64,000 bases of DNA from NCBI GenBank assembly GCA_014728035.1, contig WJMJ01000071.1, forward strand, positions 1-64,000, written 5' to 3'. Positions 52,752 to 61,955 of the stretch are shown in pieces; within the stretch, counting starts at the first letter, position 1, and every line of letters starts with the position of its first letter. The notes beneath the pieces were generated by a model. That model had not been told where the DNA came from and searched no databases. It was given only the letters and a program-made list of their open reading frames with translations. The DNA is from Promethearchaeota archaeon (GTDB taxonomy: Archaea; Asgardarchaeota; Thorarchaeia; Thorarchaeales; Thorarchaeaceae). The translations under genes were made by a program, and so were the position numbers.

Positions 52752-54083
52752 TTATTTGAGTTTGTGTTTTTCTATAAACTCCGCAAGAACATCTTCCAGG
52801 TCTGGTTTTCCTATTTCTTGAAGGTTATACTTTACTCGCACACTTGGAGTTTTTATTTTGATAAGTTTAGCAAGATCTATTGGAGTACCAATCACAATAG
52901 CGTCTACATCTGCTTCATTGATAGTATTCTCAAGATCTTTCATCTGTTCCTTTCCATAACCCATTGCAGGTAGAACATCTTCTAGGTGATCGTATTTCTG
53001 GAAAGTTTCAATAATGCTGCCTTTTGCATAAGGCCGTGGGTCTACGATAATTGCTCCAGCTTTTCTAGCAGCTATATACCCAGCTCCATAAGGCATATCC
53101 CCATGAGTTACTGTTGGACCATCTTCAACCACAATTACTCTTTTACCTTTGATTTTAGAAATGTCCTCTATGACCAAAGGTGATGCTGCATCAATAATGA
53201 TTGCTTCCGGATTAACCTCCATGACATTTTCGCGAACTTCTTCCACATTCTCGTAATCTGCAGTTTCGACTTTATTGATGATTACAACATCCGCCATACG
53301 TAGATTTGTTTCTCCAGGATAATATGATATTTCATGACCTGGTCTGTGTGGATCTACAAGCACAATAAGAAGATCGGGTTTGTAGAATGGAAAGTCATTG
53401 TTTCCACCATCCCACGTAATGACATCTGCTTCTTCTTCTGCTTGTTCCAGTATCTTTCCATAGTCGACTCCCGCATAAAGGATTACTCCCATGTTTATCA
53501 TGGGTTCATACTCTTCTCGTTCTTCAATGGTACAATTGTATCTGTCCATGTCCTCTAGTTTTTCATATCTTTGAGCTATCTGTGTTGTAAGGTCAGGATC
53601 GTAGGGCATTGGATGTCTGATATTTACTGGCTTGACTCCCATATCCACCAAAATTTGATTTACTCGTCGAGAAGTCTGACTTTTTCCACAACCCGTTCTG
53701 ACAGCACAAACTGCAACAACTGGTTTCTTGCTTTCGATCATAGTGGTTTTGGTTCCCATTAATCTTATGTCAGCACCCAGTGAGTTAACCCATGCAATCT
53801 TTTCTCCAACTGTATCATACGGTAAGTCTGAATACGCCAGAATGCATTGTTCAACTTCGAATTTCTCAATTAGTTCTGGAAGATTTTCTTCTGGATAGAT
53901 CTTTATTCCCTCCGGATAGAGCTTACCTGAAAGCTCAGGAGGATACATTCTATCTTCTATTCCAGGAATCTGCTCAGCGGTGAACGCAACCACTTCATAA
54001 TCTTCATTGTCCCTGAAGAAAACATTGAAGTTGTGAAAGTCACGTCCGGCTGCACCCATTATGATTACTTTTTTCCTGCTCAT
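52752..54083 (-). CDS. cyclic 2,3-diphosphoglycerate synthetase-like P-loop protein
   Basis: The protein matches the cDPGS family: MSRKKVIIMGAAGRDFHNFNV, the P-loop in VRTGCGKSQTSRRV near residue 140, and DPRPYAKGSI and TVTHGDMPYGAG later. True cDPGS makes the thermoprotectant cyclic 2,3-diphosphoglycerate in some methanogens, but this family is wide and most members are uncharacterised GTPase-like proteins. I start it at the ATG at 54083; a longer frame to 54164 is not supported. Confidence 0.75.
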   Translation of the reverse strand: MSRKKVIIMGAAGRDFHNFNVFFRDNEDYEVVAFTAEQIPGIEDRMYPPELSGKLYPEGIKIYPEENLPELIEKFEVEQCILAYSDLPYDTVGEKIAWVNSLGADIRLMGTKTTMIESKKPVVAVCAVRTGCGKSQTSRRVNQILVDMGVKPVNIRHPMPYDPDLTTQIAQRYEKLEDMDRYNCTIEEREEYEPMINMGVILYAGVDYGKILEQAEEEADVITWDGGNNDFPFYKPDLLIVLVDPHRPGHEISYYPGETNLRMADVVIINKVETADYENVEEVRENVMEVNPEAIIIDAASPLVIEDISKIKGKRVIVVEDGPTVTHGDMPYGAGYIAARKAGAIIVDPRPYAKGSIIETFQKYDHLEDVLPAMGYGKEQMKDLENTINEADVDAIVIGTPIDLAKLIKIKTPSVRVKYNLQEIGKPDLEDVLAEFIEKHKLK

Positions 54084-54253
54084 TCTTAGCGCCGCCTTCG
54101 AACAAGTATGAGTCTTGCCCCTCGTGGGTACGTTATGAAATTGTCGGTCACACCAATTACGCAATTTCCCTGATTTTGCCTTCGAAACTCAAAATTTAAC
54201 TCCAAAAAATCGATAATCATTCCGATTAATCTTATTTTGGATAAATTTTAAGA

Positions 54254-54913
54254 ATGTTCGAAAAATCGCAGTTACAATACAAACACTCATATAGCTCCGG
54301 TGAGTGTTTAACTGGAAAGGTGCATTGTGGAATACCTCTTGCACAAATCCGGGGTGCAATAGTGAAATTAGTTGATTTAGCAGCTGAAGCAGTTAAAGTC
54401 TTGAAAGAATATGGAGAAGAAGGTATCAGAAGTGATATTCTTGCAGAACAACTTCGGACTCCGAAACGACGAGTATATGATGTTCTTGCTGTGCTGCGAG
54501 CTTTGAAATTAGTAAAGACAAATCGTAGATTTAATGGTACTACCGTTACGTGGGTAGATCCTATCAAAGATTTTGTACAACGCAATGAATATGAAGATAT
54601 CAAATCACAATTAGATGAAGAACGCCAATCCCGGAAAGATTTGCAGGTTCAAGTTGCCGAGCTGAAGGAGCAAATCCGAATCACAAAAAGCAAACTTCGT
54701 CGTGATACACCCTCCATTGAGGTATCTGAAAAAACAGAATTCAATACGACTCAACTAAGAATTCGGTCTCTTTCATCAAGTGGATTTGCTAGTGTGAAAG
54801 ATTCTGGGATGGAGGTCTACATTGAAACGCATGAACCAGGAATGGTTGTAGACCCAACTGTTAGTAAGAAAGATGAACACGAAGCTTTACTTCGGAGTCT
54901 TCAAAGAATATAA
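54254..54913 (+). CDS. E2F/DP-like winged-helix transcription factor with a coiled coil
   Basis: Residues ~38-101 follow the eukaryotic E2F/DP DNA-binding domain: a helix region (VKLVDLAAEAVKVLKEYGEE), a second helix (IRSDILAEQL), then KRRVYDVLAVLRALKLV, matching the RRxYD recognition motif, and a final wing that ends in VTWVD where E2F has IQWLG. A ~45-residue coiled coil (from about residue 110) follows, as in E2F dimerisation regions, then a ~60-residue C-terminal part. The ATG at 54254 lies in what looks like its own TATA region, so the true start may be the GTG at 54362. Target genes unknown. Details are under findings. Confidence 0.7.
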   Translation: MFEKSQLQYKHSYSSGECLTGKVHCGIPLAQIRGAIVKLVDLAAEAVKVLKEYGEEGIRSDILAEQLRTPKRRVYDVLAVLRALKLVKTNRRFNGTTVTWVDPIKDFVQRNEYEDIKSQLDEERQSRKDLQVQVAELKEQIRITKSKLRRDTPSIEVSEKTEFNTTQLRIRSLSSSGFASVKDSGMEVYIETHEPGMVVDPTVSKKDEHEALLRSLQRI

Positions 54914-54917
54914 AAAT

Positions 54918-54948
54918 AGAATCACACCGTTTTCTTTATTGTGATTCT
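54918..54948. terminator. inverted repeat between convergent genes
   Basis: AGAATCACA (54918-54926) and TGTGATTCT (54940-54948) form a perfect nine-base stem; the loop is T-rich. It overlaps the final codons of the minus-strand cyclophilin-fold gene and probably acts as a bidirectional terminator. Confidence 0.6.
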
Positions 54949-55314
54949 ACTTCCTCTTTTAATGGATTTTATTTCTTCCAAGAGTGATTCTTCCGATGTA
55001 ATTCGACCCAAAATATTCACAGGACTAAAAGTTTTCATATCTTTTAGGTAAATACATAGAGAATCTCCTAGAGGCATATATGCGATATCTCCTTTCTTAA
55101 CTTCTTTAACAGGTTTGATGTTTCCCTTTGATATTCCCAAAGTAATCTTTAGTTCACCTCGCATAACAGCACCTCTCCCAGTGAGTGGCAACCTTACCTT
55201 GATTTCTTCTACAATAAGGGGTGCTAGAACCCGGTCCAGTGTTCCTTCAAGTGATAAACCATTTTCAAATTCAAATACTATTTTTAAGTCACTCTCGCTC
55301 ATGATACTCACCAT
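54922..55314 (-). CDS. TM1367-type cyclophilin-like fold protein
   Basis: The 130-residue protein has the order typical of the archaeal/bacterial cyclophilin-like TM1367 family: LEGTLDRVLAPLIVEEIKVRLPLTGRG, GELKITLGISK, KGDIAYMPLGDSLCIYLKD, and SPVNILGRIT. Members lack the proline isomerase catalytic residues of true cyclophilins. Function unknown. It is divergent from the VWA gene, with a gap of six bases, so the two may share a promoter region. Confidence 0.7.
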   Translation of the reverse strand: MVSIMSESDLKIVFEFENGLSLEGTLDRVLAPLIVEEIKVRLPLTGRGAVMRGELKITLGISKGNIKPVKEVKKGDIAYMPLGDSLCIYLKDMKTFSPVNILGRITSEESLLEEIKSIKRGSRITIKKTV

Positions 55315-55320
55315 CTAGTA

Positions 55321-56532
55321 GTGTGTTCATCCCTAAAACCTTCTGCTTTCATCAGCAAAGGCTTAATTGGAAACACATCCATTTTTCAATTGGAGTGGAT
55401 CGGGCTGGTTAAGACTCGTTTGGATGTTGCTTTCGTCGTAGATACGACAGGTTCAATGAAAGATGATATTAGCGCTGTAAAGGATAGTTTGTTTGATATC
55501 GTTGACAAAATCGTGAGAAAAACGGAAGATTTGGAATTTCGTTTTGGAATTGTTTCATATAGAGACCATCCACCACAAGACAGGTCTTATGTTACAAAAG
55601 TCTTCGATTTCACAGATGACATCAAAGAAGTTCACAAGAAAATATCAAAGCTAAAACCTTCTGAGGGCGGGGACACACCAGAGGCAGTTGCAGATGGTAT
55701 ACATGATGCTAGAACCAAATTAAGTTGGGGCGTCGATGCGTATAAGGTTCTTCTCTTGGTTGGAGATGCTCCTCCTCACGGAAGTAGATATAATTCACTG
55801 GGTGACGACTATTTTTCTCGTGGATGTCCTGAAGGGTATGATCCCTGCGATGAAGTTATCCAATTGAAAAAGGAATATGGTTCAACAGTCTTTATTTTCG
55901 TAGTTGGATGCAATCCATTGGTAGAAGAATCTTTCAGAACCATCGCAGATTCTGTCGAAGATGGCAAGTATTTTTCACTACATGAAGCAGATGAGCTTCC
56001 GGTGGCAATACTGGAAATTCTTGAAGGTGTTAGTGATCTAATTGAAGCTGACCGTAGAGTATTGACATATTATGAATCCCATGATGGTGTTTTTGACTTA
56101 CCTGAAGCAGCATCAAATATTGGAATGACTTTACGTGAATTAAAGACCTCTCTCTCGCGGCTGATTGAACTAGAACGAATTCCTCGTTGGCCAAAGGGCA
56201 GACCGTTATCTCCCAGTCAAATGGGAATAAAGGTAGACCTTGGAACAGTTCCAGATGCGATAGTTGGAGGAAAACCGTTTAAGTACTCCCTCCGTGTTAT
56301 GAACCCAAGTGCGACGATACTGAGTATTCGGGTTATTGTGTCTCTTGTCACATCAGAAGGTGTATCAGAAGTGACAAATGAACGTCACGATATTAGTCCT
56401 AGATCAGATAACCAGCTTGATCTGAAGCTAATTCCAATGTCTTTCGATGTAGGAAAGGCGAATATCAAAGTTGAAGTTCTCTACGGTTCTAAATCTATTG
56501 CAAGTCAAATCTATTCTACAAGATTGCATTAG
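55321..56532 (+). CDS. VWA-domain protein with intact MIDAS
   Basis: The protein holds an N-terminal VWA domain (~residues 34-230) with a full metal-ion-dependent adhesion site: DTTGSM (41-46), GGDTPEAV, and LLLVGDAPPHG. A winged-helix-like segment (RRVLTYYESHDGVFDLPEAASNIGMTLREL) and a C-terminal beta-sandwich (~100 residues) follow. VWA domains bind partner proteins through Mg2+. It is the first gene of the VWA/Cdc48-N cluster, with seven bases to the next gene. The GTG at 55321 is used, but a TTG near 55390 is possible. Confidence 0.8.
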   Translation: MCSSLKPSAFISKGLIGNTSIFQLEWIGLVKTRLDVAFVVDTTGSMKDDISAVKDSLFDIVDKIVRKTEDLEFRFGIVSYRDHPPQDRSYVTKVFDFTDDIKEVHKKISKLKPSEGGDTPEAVADGIHDARTKLSWGVDAYKVLLLVGDAPPHGSRYNSLGDDYFSRGCPEGYDPCDEVIQLKKEYGSTVFIFVVGCNPLVEESFRTIADSVEDGKYFSLHEADELPVAILEILEGVSDLIEADRRVLTYYESHDGVFDLPEAASNIGMTLRELKTSLSRLIELERIPRWPKGRPLSPSQMGIKVDLGTVPDAIVGGKPFKYSLRVMNPSATILSIRVIVSLVTSEGVSEVTNERHDISPRSDNQLDLKLIPMSFDVGKANIKVEVLYGSKSIASQIYSTRLH

Positions 56533-56547
56533 TTACTGGTGTGTACA

Positions 56548-57681
56548 ATGAATCTGCAAGCTATTATGGGTAGAAATCAACAAGGAATATGCTTTGTTTC
56601 AAAGTCAGTTAGTTTTTCTGATTACGTGACTATATCATCAAAACATCAAATTGTAATATCAGAAATTCGAAAATCAGAAAAAGTTCCTGAAGGGTCAATT
56701 GTGATTGATTCTAGGTTGTGGTTTTCTCTTGATATATCCCAGGATAAACTTGTTTCAGTTAAGAATCACGAAGCTGTACCTAAAATTCATACATTGACAT
56801 TAATAGCTACATCTGTAAATCCTGAAATTCCGCATCATGAAGTCGTTGAAGAGATGCGAAATAGAATTGATGATTTCAAAGATGATCTACATGGGCTTGT
56901 TGTAAGAGTTGGGCAAAAGATTCCTGTTCCACGTGTTGATGTTGAAATTACTATTTCAGAGATTGCACCTATTTCATCTGATGGATACGCACAGATAGAC
57001 TGGGATAATGTGTTCAAATTCGTTATCTCTCCAGGTTCAGTTTGTCCTCCATTTAACTTATCTTGCGTAATAGATTGTGGGGCATCATCACATAAGAAAG
57101 ATATTTTTCAAGTAATCGATGGAGTATCTAATTTGGTCAGTCGATTTGATGCTGTCACTACACTTATTGTCAACCTATTAGAAACCATTCTCATTCAAAA
57201 AGACAGTCATCTTCTTTCTATGATTTGCTTTTCATCTCACCTTGATATAATGCATACGTTTGATTCCATTACAGGAGCTGAAACAGCTGTATCTAGTATT
57301 GAATCTCCCGATATCATTGAAATTGTTAAAGAGTGGTTTTATGAGAAATTGGAAGTACATAGAACTGAGCCATCAAATCCATGTATTGGTCTCGAAAAAG
57401 GGATTGATTTAGCAAAAATTCAACACAAAATGAATAATCATCCCACAATTGTTCTATTCTTTTCTAGTGGGTCTTATTCTGAAGGTCGAAATCCGGTTTT
57501 TTGTTCACAAACAAATCATAATAGAATTTCTGTTTGCACTATTGGAATTGGTGAACATGCTGACCAAGAGTTATTACAGGGAATTGCTGAATCTGGAAAA
57601 GGGGTTCATCAAGATTATGTGAATCTTGAACAAATACCCAAAATAATTTCGAAAATTAAAGAGTTCATTTCAGGTATATAG
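56548..57681 (+). CDS. Cdc48-N-like plus degenerate VWA domain protein
   Basis: Residues ~1-150 resemble the Cdc48/p97 N-domain. GSIVIDSRLWFSLDISQDKLVSV ends the double-psi barrel half, and VRVGQKIPVPRVDVEITISEIAPISSDGYAQIDWDNV corresponds to the second half. The C-terminal ~210 residues look like a VWA domain with an altered MIDAS (VIDCGASS instead of DxSxS) and a SSGSYSEG in the TDG position. There is no AAA+ domain, so it may act as an adaptor. The ATG at 56548 is preferred. The next gene starts six bases after the stop. Confidence 0.65.
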   Translation: MNLQAIMGRNQQGICFVSKSVSFSDYVTISSKHQIVISEIRKSEKVPEGSIVIDSRLWFSLDISQDKLVSVKNHEAVPKIHTLTLIATSVNPEIPHHEVVEEMRNRIDDFKDDLHGLVVRVGQKIPVPRVDVEITISEIAPISSDGYAQIDWDNVFKFVISPGSVCPPFNLSCVIDCGASSHKKDIFQVIDGVSNLVSRFDAVTTLIVNLLETILIQKDSHLLSMICFSSHLDIMHTFDSITGAETAVSSIESPDIIEIVKEWFYEKLEVHRTEPSNPCIGLEKGIDLAKIQHKMNNHPTIVLFFSSGSYSEGRNPVFCSQTNHNRISVCTIGIGEHADQELLQGIAESGKGVHQDYVNLEQIPKIISKIKEFISGI

Positions 57682-57686
57682 GAGAT

Positions 57687-58916
57687 GTGACGATGACTGA
57701 GGAATTAATGACCCGCTTACATGCGTTGTATCTGAGTGAAGAAATATCTGGGTACATATGCTCAAAACTCTCTGATTCATCAGTGAATCCAGGGTGGGTT
57801 GAGAGTGGCCTCATTTTGAAGGGCTTTGAGGGTCTCCTAAAAGATGAATCTATTCAGCAAGAATATGTCATTCCCACTGAACAAAGTATCAATCTTATGA
57901 TAGATCGAGGTATGGACTTGGTAAACAAGACCGGTCTTATTATCGTAGGAAGTCAAGGAATAATCTCAGAAAAACTTGCTATTTTGTTTACCGACGACAA
58001 GAAGAAACCAAATAGAAAACTGGCAATTGCATTTCGCTTGGAAGGATATACTCCTCAGGATATAGGCCGACTTATTTCCAAATATGAATTGGAAATCCCT
58101 CTGATGAGTGAATTTCACGAGCCCAATATTGATTATATTGAACAATTGAAAATAGATGTTGGCAATGGGTATGTAACTGATGCATTTGCTCTATCTATGC
58201 CTCGAGGAAAAATCAATCCTACAAAATGGATTCAAGAGTCTCTGGAAGAAAAATCAGATGATGTTATCTTCAGAACTAATAAATTAGAAATGTCTCCAAT
58301 CTTTGCATTACTTTTCAGTTCATGGATACTAGATTTTAAGGCGTATCAAGAGCTGAAGAAGGGTATTATCGCAGCTGTATTTATGCAAGAATCACATAAC
58401 GAAATGATCATTTGGGACTCTTCTCGGAAATATGCAATATTTGCAGTGATTAATGATATATCTCTGGAAGAAATCACTCATAGATACTTACTTTCATCAT
58501 GGCTTAGCACAAAAGAAAAAATGAAACCTCCCTCAAAAACCAAAGAGGTAGTCTTAGAAACAGAGACAGTAGATACACCAACGCGTCCAATCGTATCAGC
58601 TAAGAGAGATAAAACGAGTACAAAGGAGCATGTGATCCAAGAGAGGATTGATGCGATATCAACAAAGATTGAAAAATTGGAAGCTGCTGAGATGAGTAGA
58701 CGGCTTGGTATTATTGAAAAGAATTTAGAAGAATTGAAAGCATCTGAAGAATCTCATGATGCAATTTCTCTCAGTCCTGATATCACTACCATGATTGATG
58801 TATTTAGAAAGCGAATTGATTCCGTTGTTATGAGATTAGAACGGTTAGTTGAACGTTTGGATGACACTGAAAGAAGACTCGGTTCAAAAATAGGGGGTCA
58901 AATAGATGACAAATAA
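57687..58916 (+). CDS. hypothetical protein with C-terminal coiled coil, in the VWA/Cdc48-N cluster
   Basis: Unassigned. Residues 1-~270 form a globular alpha/beta domain (LIIVGSQGIISEKLAILFTDDKKK; FALLFSSWILDFKAYQELKKG), with no catalytic motif I can name. A Pro/Thr-rich linker follows, then a coiled coil to the end (ERIDAISTKIEKLEAAEMSRRLGIIEK; RLERLVERLDDTERRL). The next gene overlaps it by 11 bases and is itself a coiled coil, so the two may pair. An assembly role in the VWA cluster is inference. Confidence 0.6.
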   Translation: MTMTEELMTRLHALYLSEEISGYICSKLSDSSVNPGWVESGLILKGFEGLLKDESIQQEYVIPTEQSINLMIDRGMDLVNKTGLIIVGSQGIISEKLAILFTDDKKKPNRKLAIAFRLEGYTPQDIGRLISKYELEIPLMSEFHEPNIDYIEQLKIDVGNGYVTDAFALSMPRGKINPTKWIQESLEEKSDDVIFRTNKLEMSPIFALLFSSWILDFKAYQELKKGIIAAVFMQESHNEMIIWDSSRKYAIFAVINDISLEEITHRYLLSSWLSTKEKMKPPSKTKEVVLETETVDTPTRPIVSAKRDKTSTKEHVIQERIDAISTKIEKLEAAEMSRRLGIIEKNLEELKASEESHDAISLSPDITTMIDVFRKRIDSVVMRLERLVERLDDTERRLGSKIGGQIDDK

Positions 58917-59175
58917 TCATAATCGTTTGGAAATATTATTTAGAAGATTGAAAAATCTTCAGTCCATCCTGAGCCGTATTACGAATGCTGAGAACCTTCT
59001 AAATGCATTTATGCAATCAGAATCCGGTGAATCATTGCACTCGGATGATTCAGCTGAAAGAATGAAGGGGATTCTTATTACTTTGGAAGAACTAGATGAA
59101 ATAATATATCGCGCAGAGGTAGAAGTAGATATCATGGAGGATCGGATAACTGCTCTCCAGGAAGTTGAAAGTTAG
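58906..59175 (+). CDS. small coiled-coil protein
   Basis: An 89-residue protein that is essentially a long helix with heptad repeats (RLEILFRRLKNLQSILSRITNAENLL; EELDEIIYRAEVEVDIMEDRITALQEVES). It overlaps the preceding gene by 11 bases, indicating tight coupling. It probably heterodimerises with the coiled-coil tail of that protein. It converges on the 882-residue gene, with a four-base overlap of the ends. Confidence 0.65.
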   Translation: MTNNHNRLEILFRRLKNLQSILSRITNAENLLNAFMQSESGESLHSDDSAERMKGILITLEELDEIIYRAEVEVDIMEDRITALQEVES

Positions 59176-61820
59176 ACTGATTTTCTTCTATTCACAAGAT
59201 CATAGACTGAAGAAACCAAATAGCCTGTAAAGCTATGAATTGAAAACTGTCGTATTGGAATTATTGAAGCATTAAGAGTTGTAAAGTAATCTTCTACTTT
59301 ACTTTGGTCAAAATCACTCCCAACTCCAAAATATTCAATATGGTATTGTTGAGTTTTTGATATTGCACGTAAAAAGGGACTTGGGTCGGTATCTCCAATA
59401 TCTAAATCATTGCCAATCATGCATACAAGAGTTGGTCTTTCGTTTCCAATATCTTCCATCATTTCCGCCACCGAACGGAATGCTAATGTGAAGTTATCTT
59501 CTCCTATCGGCTCTTTGTATGCATCGAGAATTGTGTAAATTAAAGCGGTTAGAACTTCTTCAGATTGCATATCATTAGAAAACGTGACGAATTCTTGAAC
59601 TATCTCTCCTCTTTGAATTGAGAATTTATCTACATTATCAGTCACAATACAAAGACCCAGCTTACCTTCACTTTGGTTGTCAATGAAAGCTTCAATTATC
59701 TGTAGAGCTATAAGACATGAAAGTTCCGCTCTAGAGATTTCACTTCCTAATCCTTCTAGAAATGATTTCAATTCTGGTACGAGGTCTACCAATCTATTAA
59801 ATCCGTTCCTAACAGAGTAAACTGTCTTTAATGGAATATCTTTGATATTCATTCCTTCATCTAAAACAATGCAAATTATTACATTGAGGTTATTGGTGGT
59901 CTGTAAAGGAGTAAATTCAATCTCTTGATATGGCACACGACCTAATTGTCCGATATCCAGGGGCGGTTCAGTTTTTTGAAGTGTTAGATATATTGGAGTT
60001 GGTTTGGTTTCAAACCATATCTTGTTTCCTTTTCCGTGAAGCCGGTTCGCTAATACTTCTTTGATTGCTTTCTCATGTAAATGTACGTAGGAAATCATTT
60101 CAGCATCTGATAGATTTCCAGGGGATTCATATGCAAACACTGCCTTTTGGATGTCATATACAAAACCATCGTATTTCACTAAATCAACCCTGGAATCTTT
60201 CTTCAAACGCATCAGGGTTGCATCATCATTTGATATCAGAACTTTCCTACTAGGACAATCTCCTTGGATTCCTACTTTACTTGGCCACCACTGACCAGAA
60301 ACGGTCTCAAGTATTAGTACTAGTTCATCTTCTTTGAGACCTAGGTCATTCAAATCTTTACTGCACAAGAATATGGTTCCATGATTCTGATGGGTTCTTT
60401 CAATTTCAAATTGAAGTGCAGGTAAAACCTCATGAGGGTTCTTTACACCAAGGATATCTAGTAATACTGGATTGAGATTACTCAACTTCGTTGGAGAATC
60501 AAAGAGGACAGCTCTTTGTTTTGCTTGTCCTATTATGGTACTGTAAAATATATCAAAATCTCGTGTTCGCATATCCATTCCTGTTTCTCTGTCCCATCCA
60601 GATATTATAGTAGAACCATCCTTCTCGAGAATCAACGCAAAACTCGATGCTGTTTTAGATGCTGGATCTTTTGCTGTAACAGCAACTTGATCCAGATTTA
60701 TTGTGCCTCCCATATCTCGAAGAGTGTGATCGACCGAAATAATTCCTTGAATTTGTTTAGCAGCTAAAACTTGTGAGATTCTTGATATCTCGGATATGAC
60801 TGACTTTCCTAACTTGGATTGTGCAATAAGACTTGTTCGACTCTCATTATATTGTAAATAGGGTGGTCTCATCGGGAGCAAAGATAGCAAATTTCCAGCA
60901 AGAATTCGTTGTATTTCCTTCGGAGCAGCATCTAAACTTTTGCTTAGAATGAAGCTTAATATTTCTGCAATACCGTCGCCTTTCTTTGTTTCAGGATAGG
61001 AACTAGAAAAGATGATTCTTGATGACCAATCAATCTTAGACTTTTTCTTTAGATGTTTGATGAGCATGTTTAATGAGCCAATAGTCGCTCCTGAAGTTGT
61101 AATTCTAACATGGGGGATATCCAGTAACCTTAGTATGTCCTTTCCCCATATCTTATGATCTCTTATACTCAAAACAAGTTTTGGAAATTTCAGCCCTGCA
61201 TCCTTGATAAAGATAATCCACTTTAATAATTTATCAAGGTCTTGAGGTGTGTTGATAAGTACAAATATTGGCAGCCCTGACCGAATATACTCTAATAGAT
61301 ACGACCTATTTGGTCCTTTGATTACATTATCCAATTCTTTAGCATCAATTCTACATGACCATCCTGGTGGATTCCGAAGCTCAAAACTCATCTCCTGCAT
61401 ATAATAGAATCTTGGACTATATGGTGGTTCCATTGATATTCTGTAGATATATTCCGTATTCGCAATTTGTTGATTTCGTGGTAGTGGAGAGTCTACGATT
61501 TTTAACAATGGATTAATGAAGAATAAGTCTATCAGCCAGTTATGTTCTTCTCTCTTCATTACATTTTTATATAGTTCACTTAGGATAGGTGGTCTTGTAA
61601 GATAACCATAAGCTTTTCTTGGTGTATAACGAAAAGCAGTTGGATACTTGTTTGCAAAATCAAAGAGCTGATTTTCGACTAATTTGAAATACGAAAACAT
61701 CCTCTTAGGAGTAAATTCCCTTTTTTCCTTTCCAATTTTCACATATCCTAATTCAATGTGTGCATCAGCAACAAGGAATCTACGAATTTCGCCTACCTCA
61801 TTATCTTCTACCACAATCAT
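59172..61820 (-). CDS. multidomain pseudo-amidohydrolase / Cdc48-N-like / VWA-like protein
   Basis: The 882-residue protein reads as three parts. Residues ~1-320 match the amidohydrolase-2 fold of the neighbour at 61956 but with the metal motif lost (DAHIEL instead of DFHHHM; SSSYPET where the neighbour has GTDYSFL), so it should be inactive. After a linker, residues ~480-660 resemble a Cdc48-N double-psi barrel (GTIFLCSKDLNDLGLKEDELVLIL, then KVLISNDDATLMRLKKDSRVDLV). Residues ~660-882 look VWA-like (ICIVLDEGMNIKD; GLCIVTDN; YFGVGSDFD) without an intact MIDAS. Domain calls rest on pattern. A scaffold role is inference. Confidence 0.65.
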   Translation of the reverse strand: MIVVEDNEVGEIRRFLVADAHIELGYVKIGKEKREFTPKRMFSYFKLVENQLFDFANKYPTAFRYTPRKAYGYLTRPPILSELYKNVMKREEHNWLIDLFFINPLLKIVDSPLPRNQQIANTEYIYRISMEPPYSPRFYYMQEMSFELRNPPGWSCRIDAKELDNVIKGPNRSYLLEYIRSGLPIFVLINTPQDLDKLLKWIIFIKDAGLKFPKLVLSIRDHKIWGKDILRLLDIPHVRITTSGATIGSLNMLIKHLKKKSKIDWSSRIIFSSSYPETKKGDGIAEILSFILSKSLDAAPKEIQRILAGNLLSLLPMRPPYLQYNESRTSLIAQSKLGKSVISEISRISQVLAAKQIQGIISVDHTLRDMGGTINLDQVAVTAKDPASKTASSFALILEKDGSTIISGWDRETGMDMRTRDFDIFYSTIIGQAKQRAVLFDSPTKLSNLNPVLLDILGVKNPHEVLPALQFEIERTHQNHGTIFLCSKDLNDLGLKEDELVLILETVSGQWWPSKVGIQGDCPSRKVLISNDDATLMRLKKDSRVDLVKYDGFVYDIQKAVFAYESPGNLSDAEMISYVHLHEKAIKEVLANRLHGKGNKIWFETKPTPIYLTLQKTEPPLDIGQLGRVPYQEIEFTPLQTTNNLNVIICIVLDEGMNIKDIPLKTVYSVRNGFNRLVDLVPELKSFLEGLGSEISRAELSCLIALQIIEAFIDNQSEGKLGLCIVTDNVDKFSIQRGEIVQEFVTFSNDMQSEEVLTALIYTILDAYKEPIGEDNFTLAFRSVAEMMEDIGNERPTLVCMIGNDLDIGDTDPSPFLRAISKTQQYHIEYFGVGSDFDQSKVEDYFTTLNASIIPIRQFSIHSFTGYLVSSVYDLVNRRKSV

Positions 61821-61955
61821 TGAGTTTTCACATCGGATTATATTATTTGATTATGCTCTTGAAACGATATATGCCTACTGGGAAAAGGCGACATATTTTG
61901 TGTTTACACAATACTTTATCATCATTTTGTATCATAGACTCTTGAGGTTAGCTAT

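Noticed and set aside
52764..53983. Plus-strand frames opposite the cDPGS-like gene
   Set aside because: All are antisense to a gene with a clear P-loop and family motifs and have compositions (Phe/Ser/Cys-rich) typical of antisense readings.
54084..54164. Longer start for the cDPGS-like gene
   Set aside because: The added residues do not match the family start (MSRKKV...); the ATG at 54083 fits the family.
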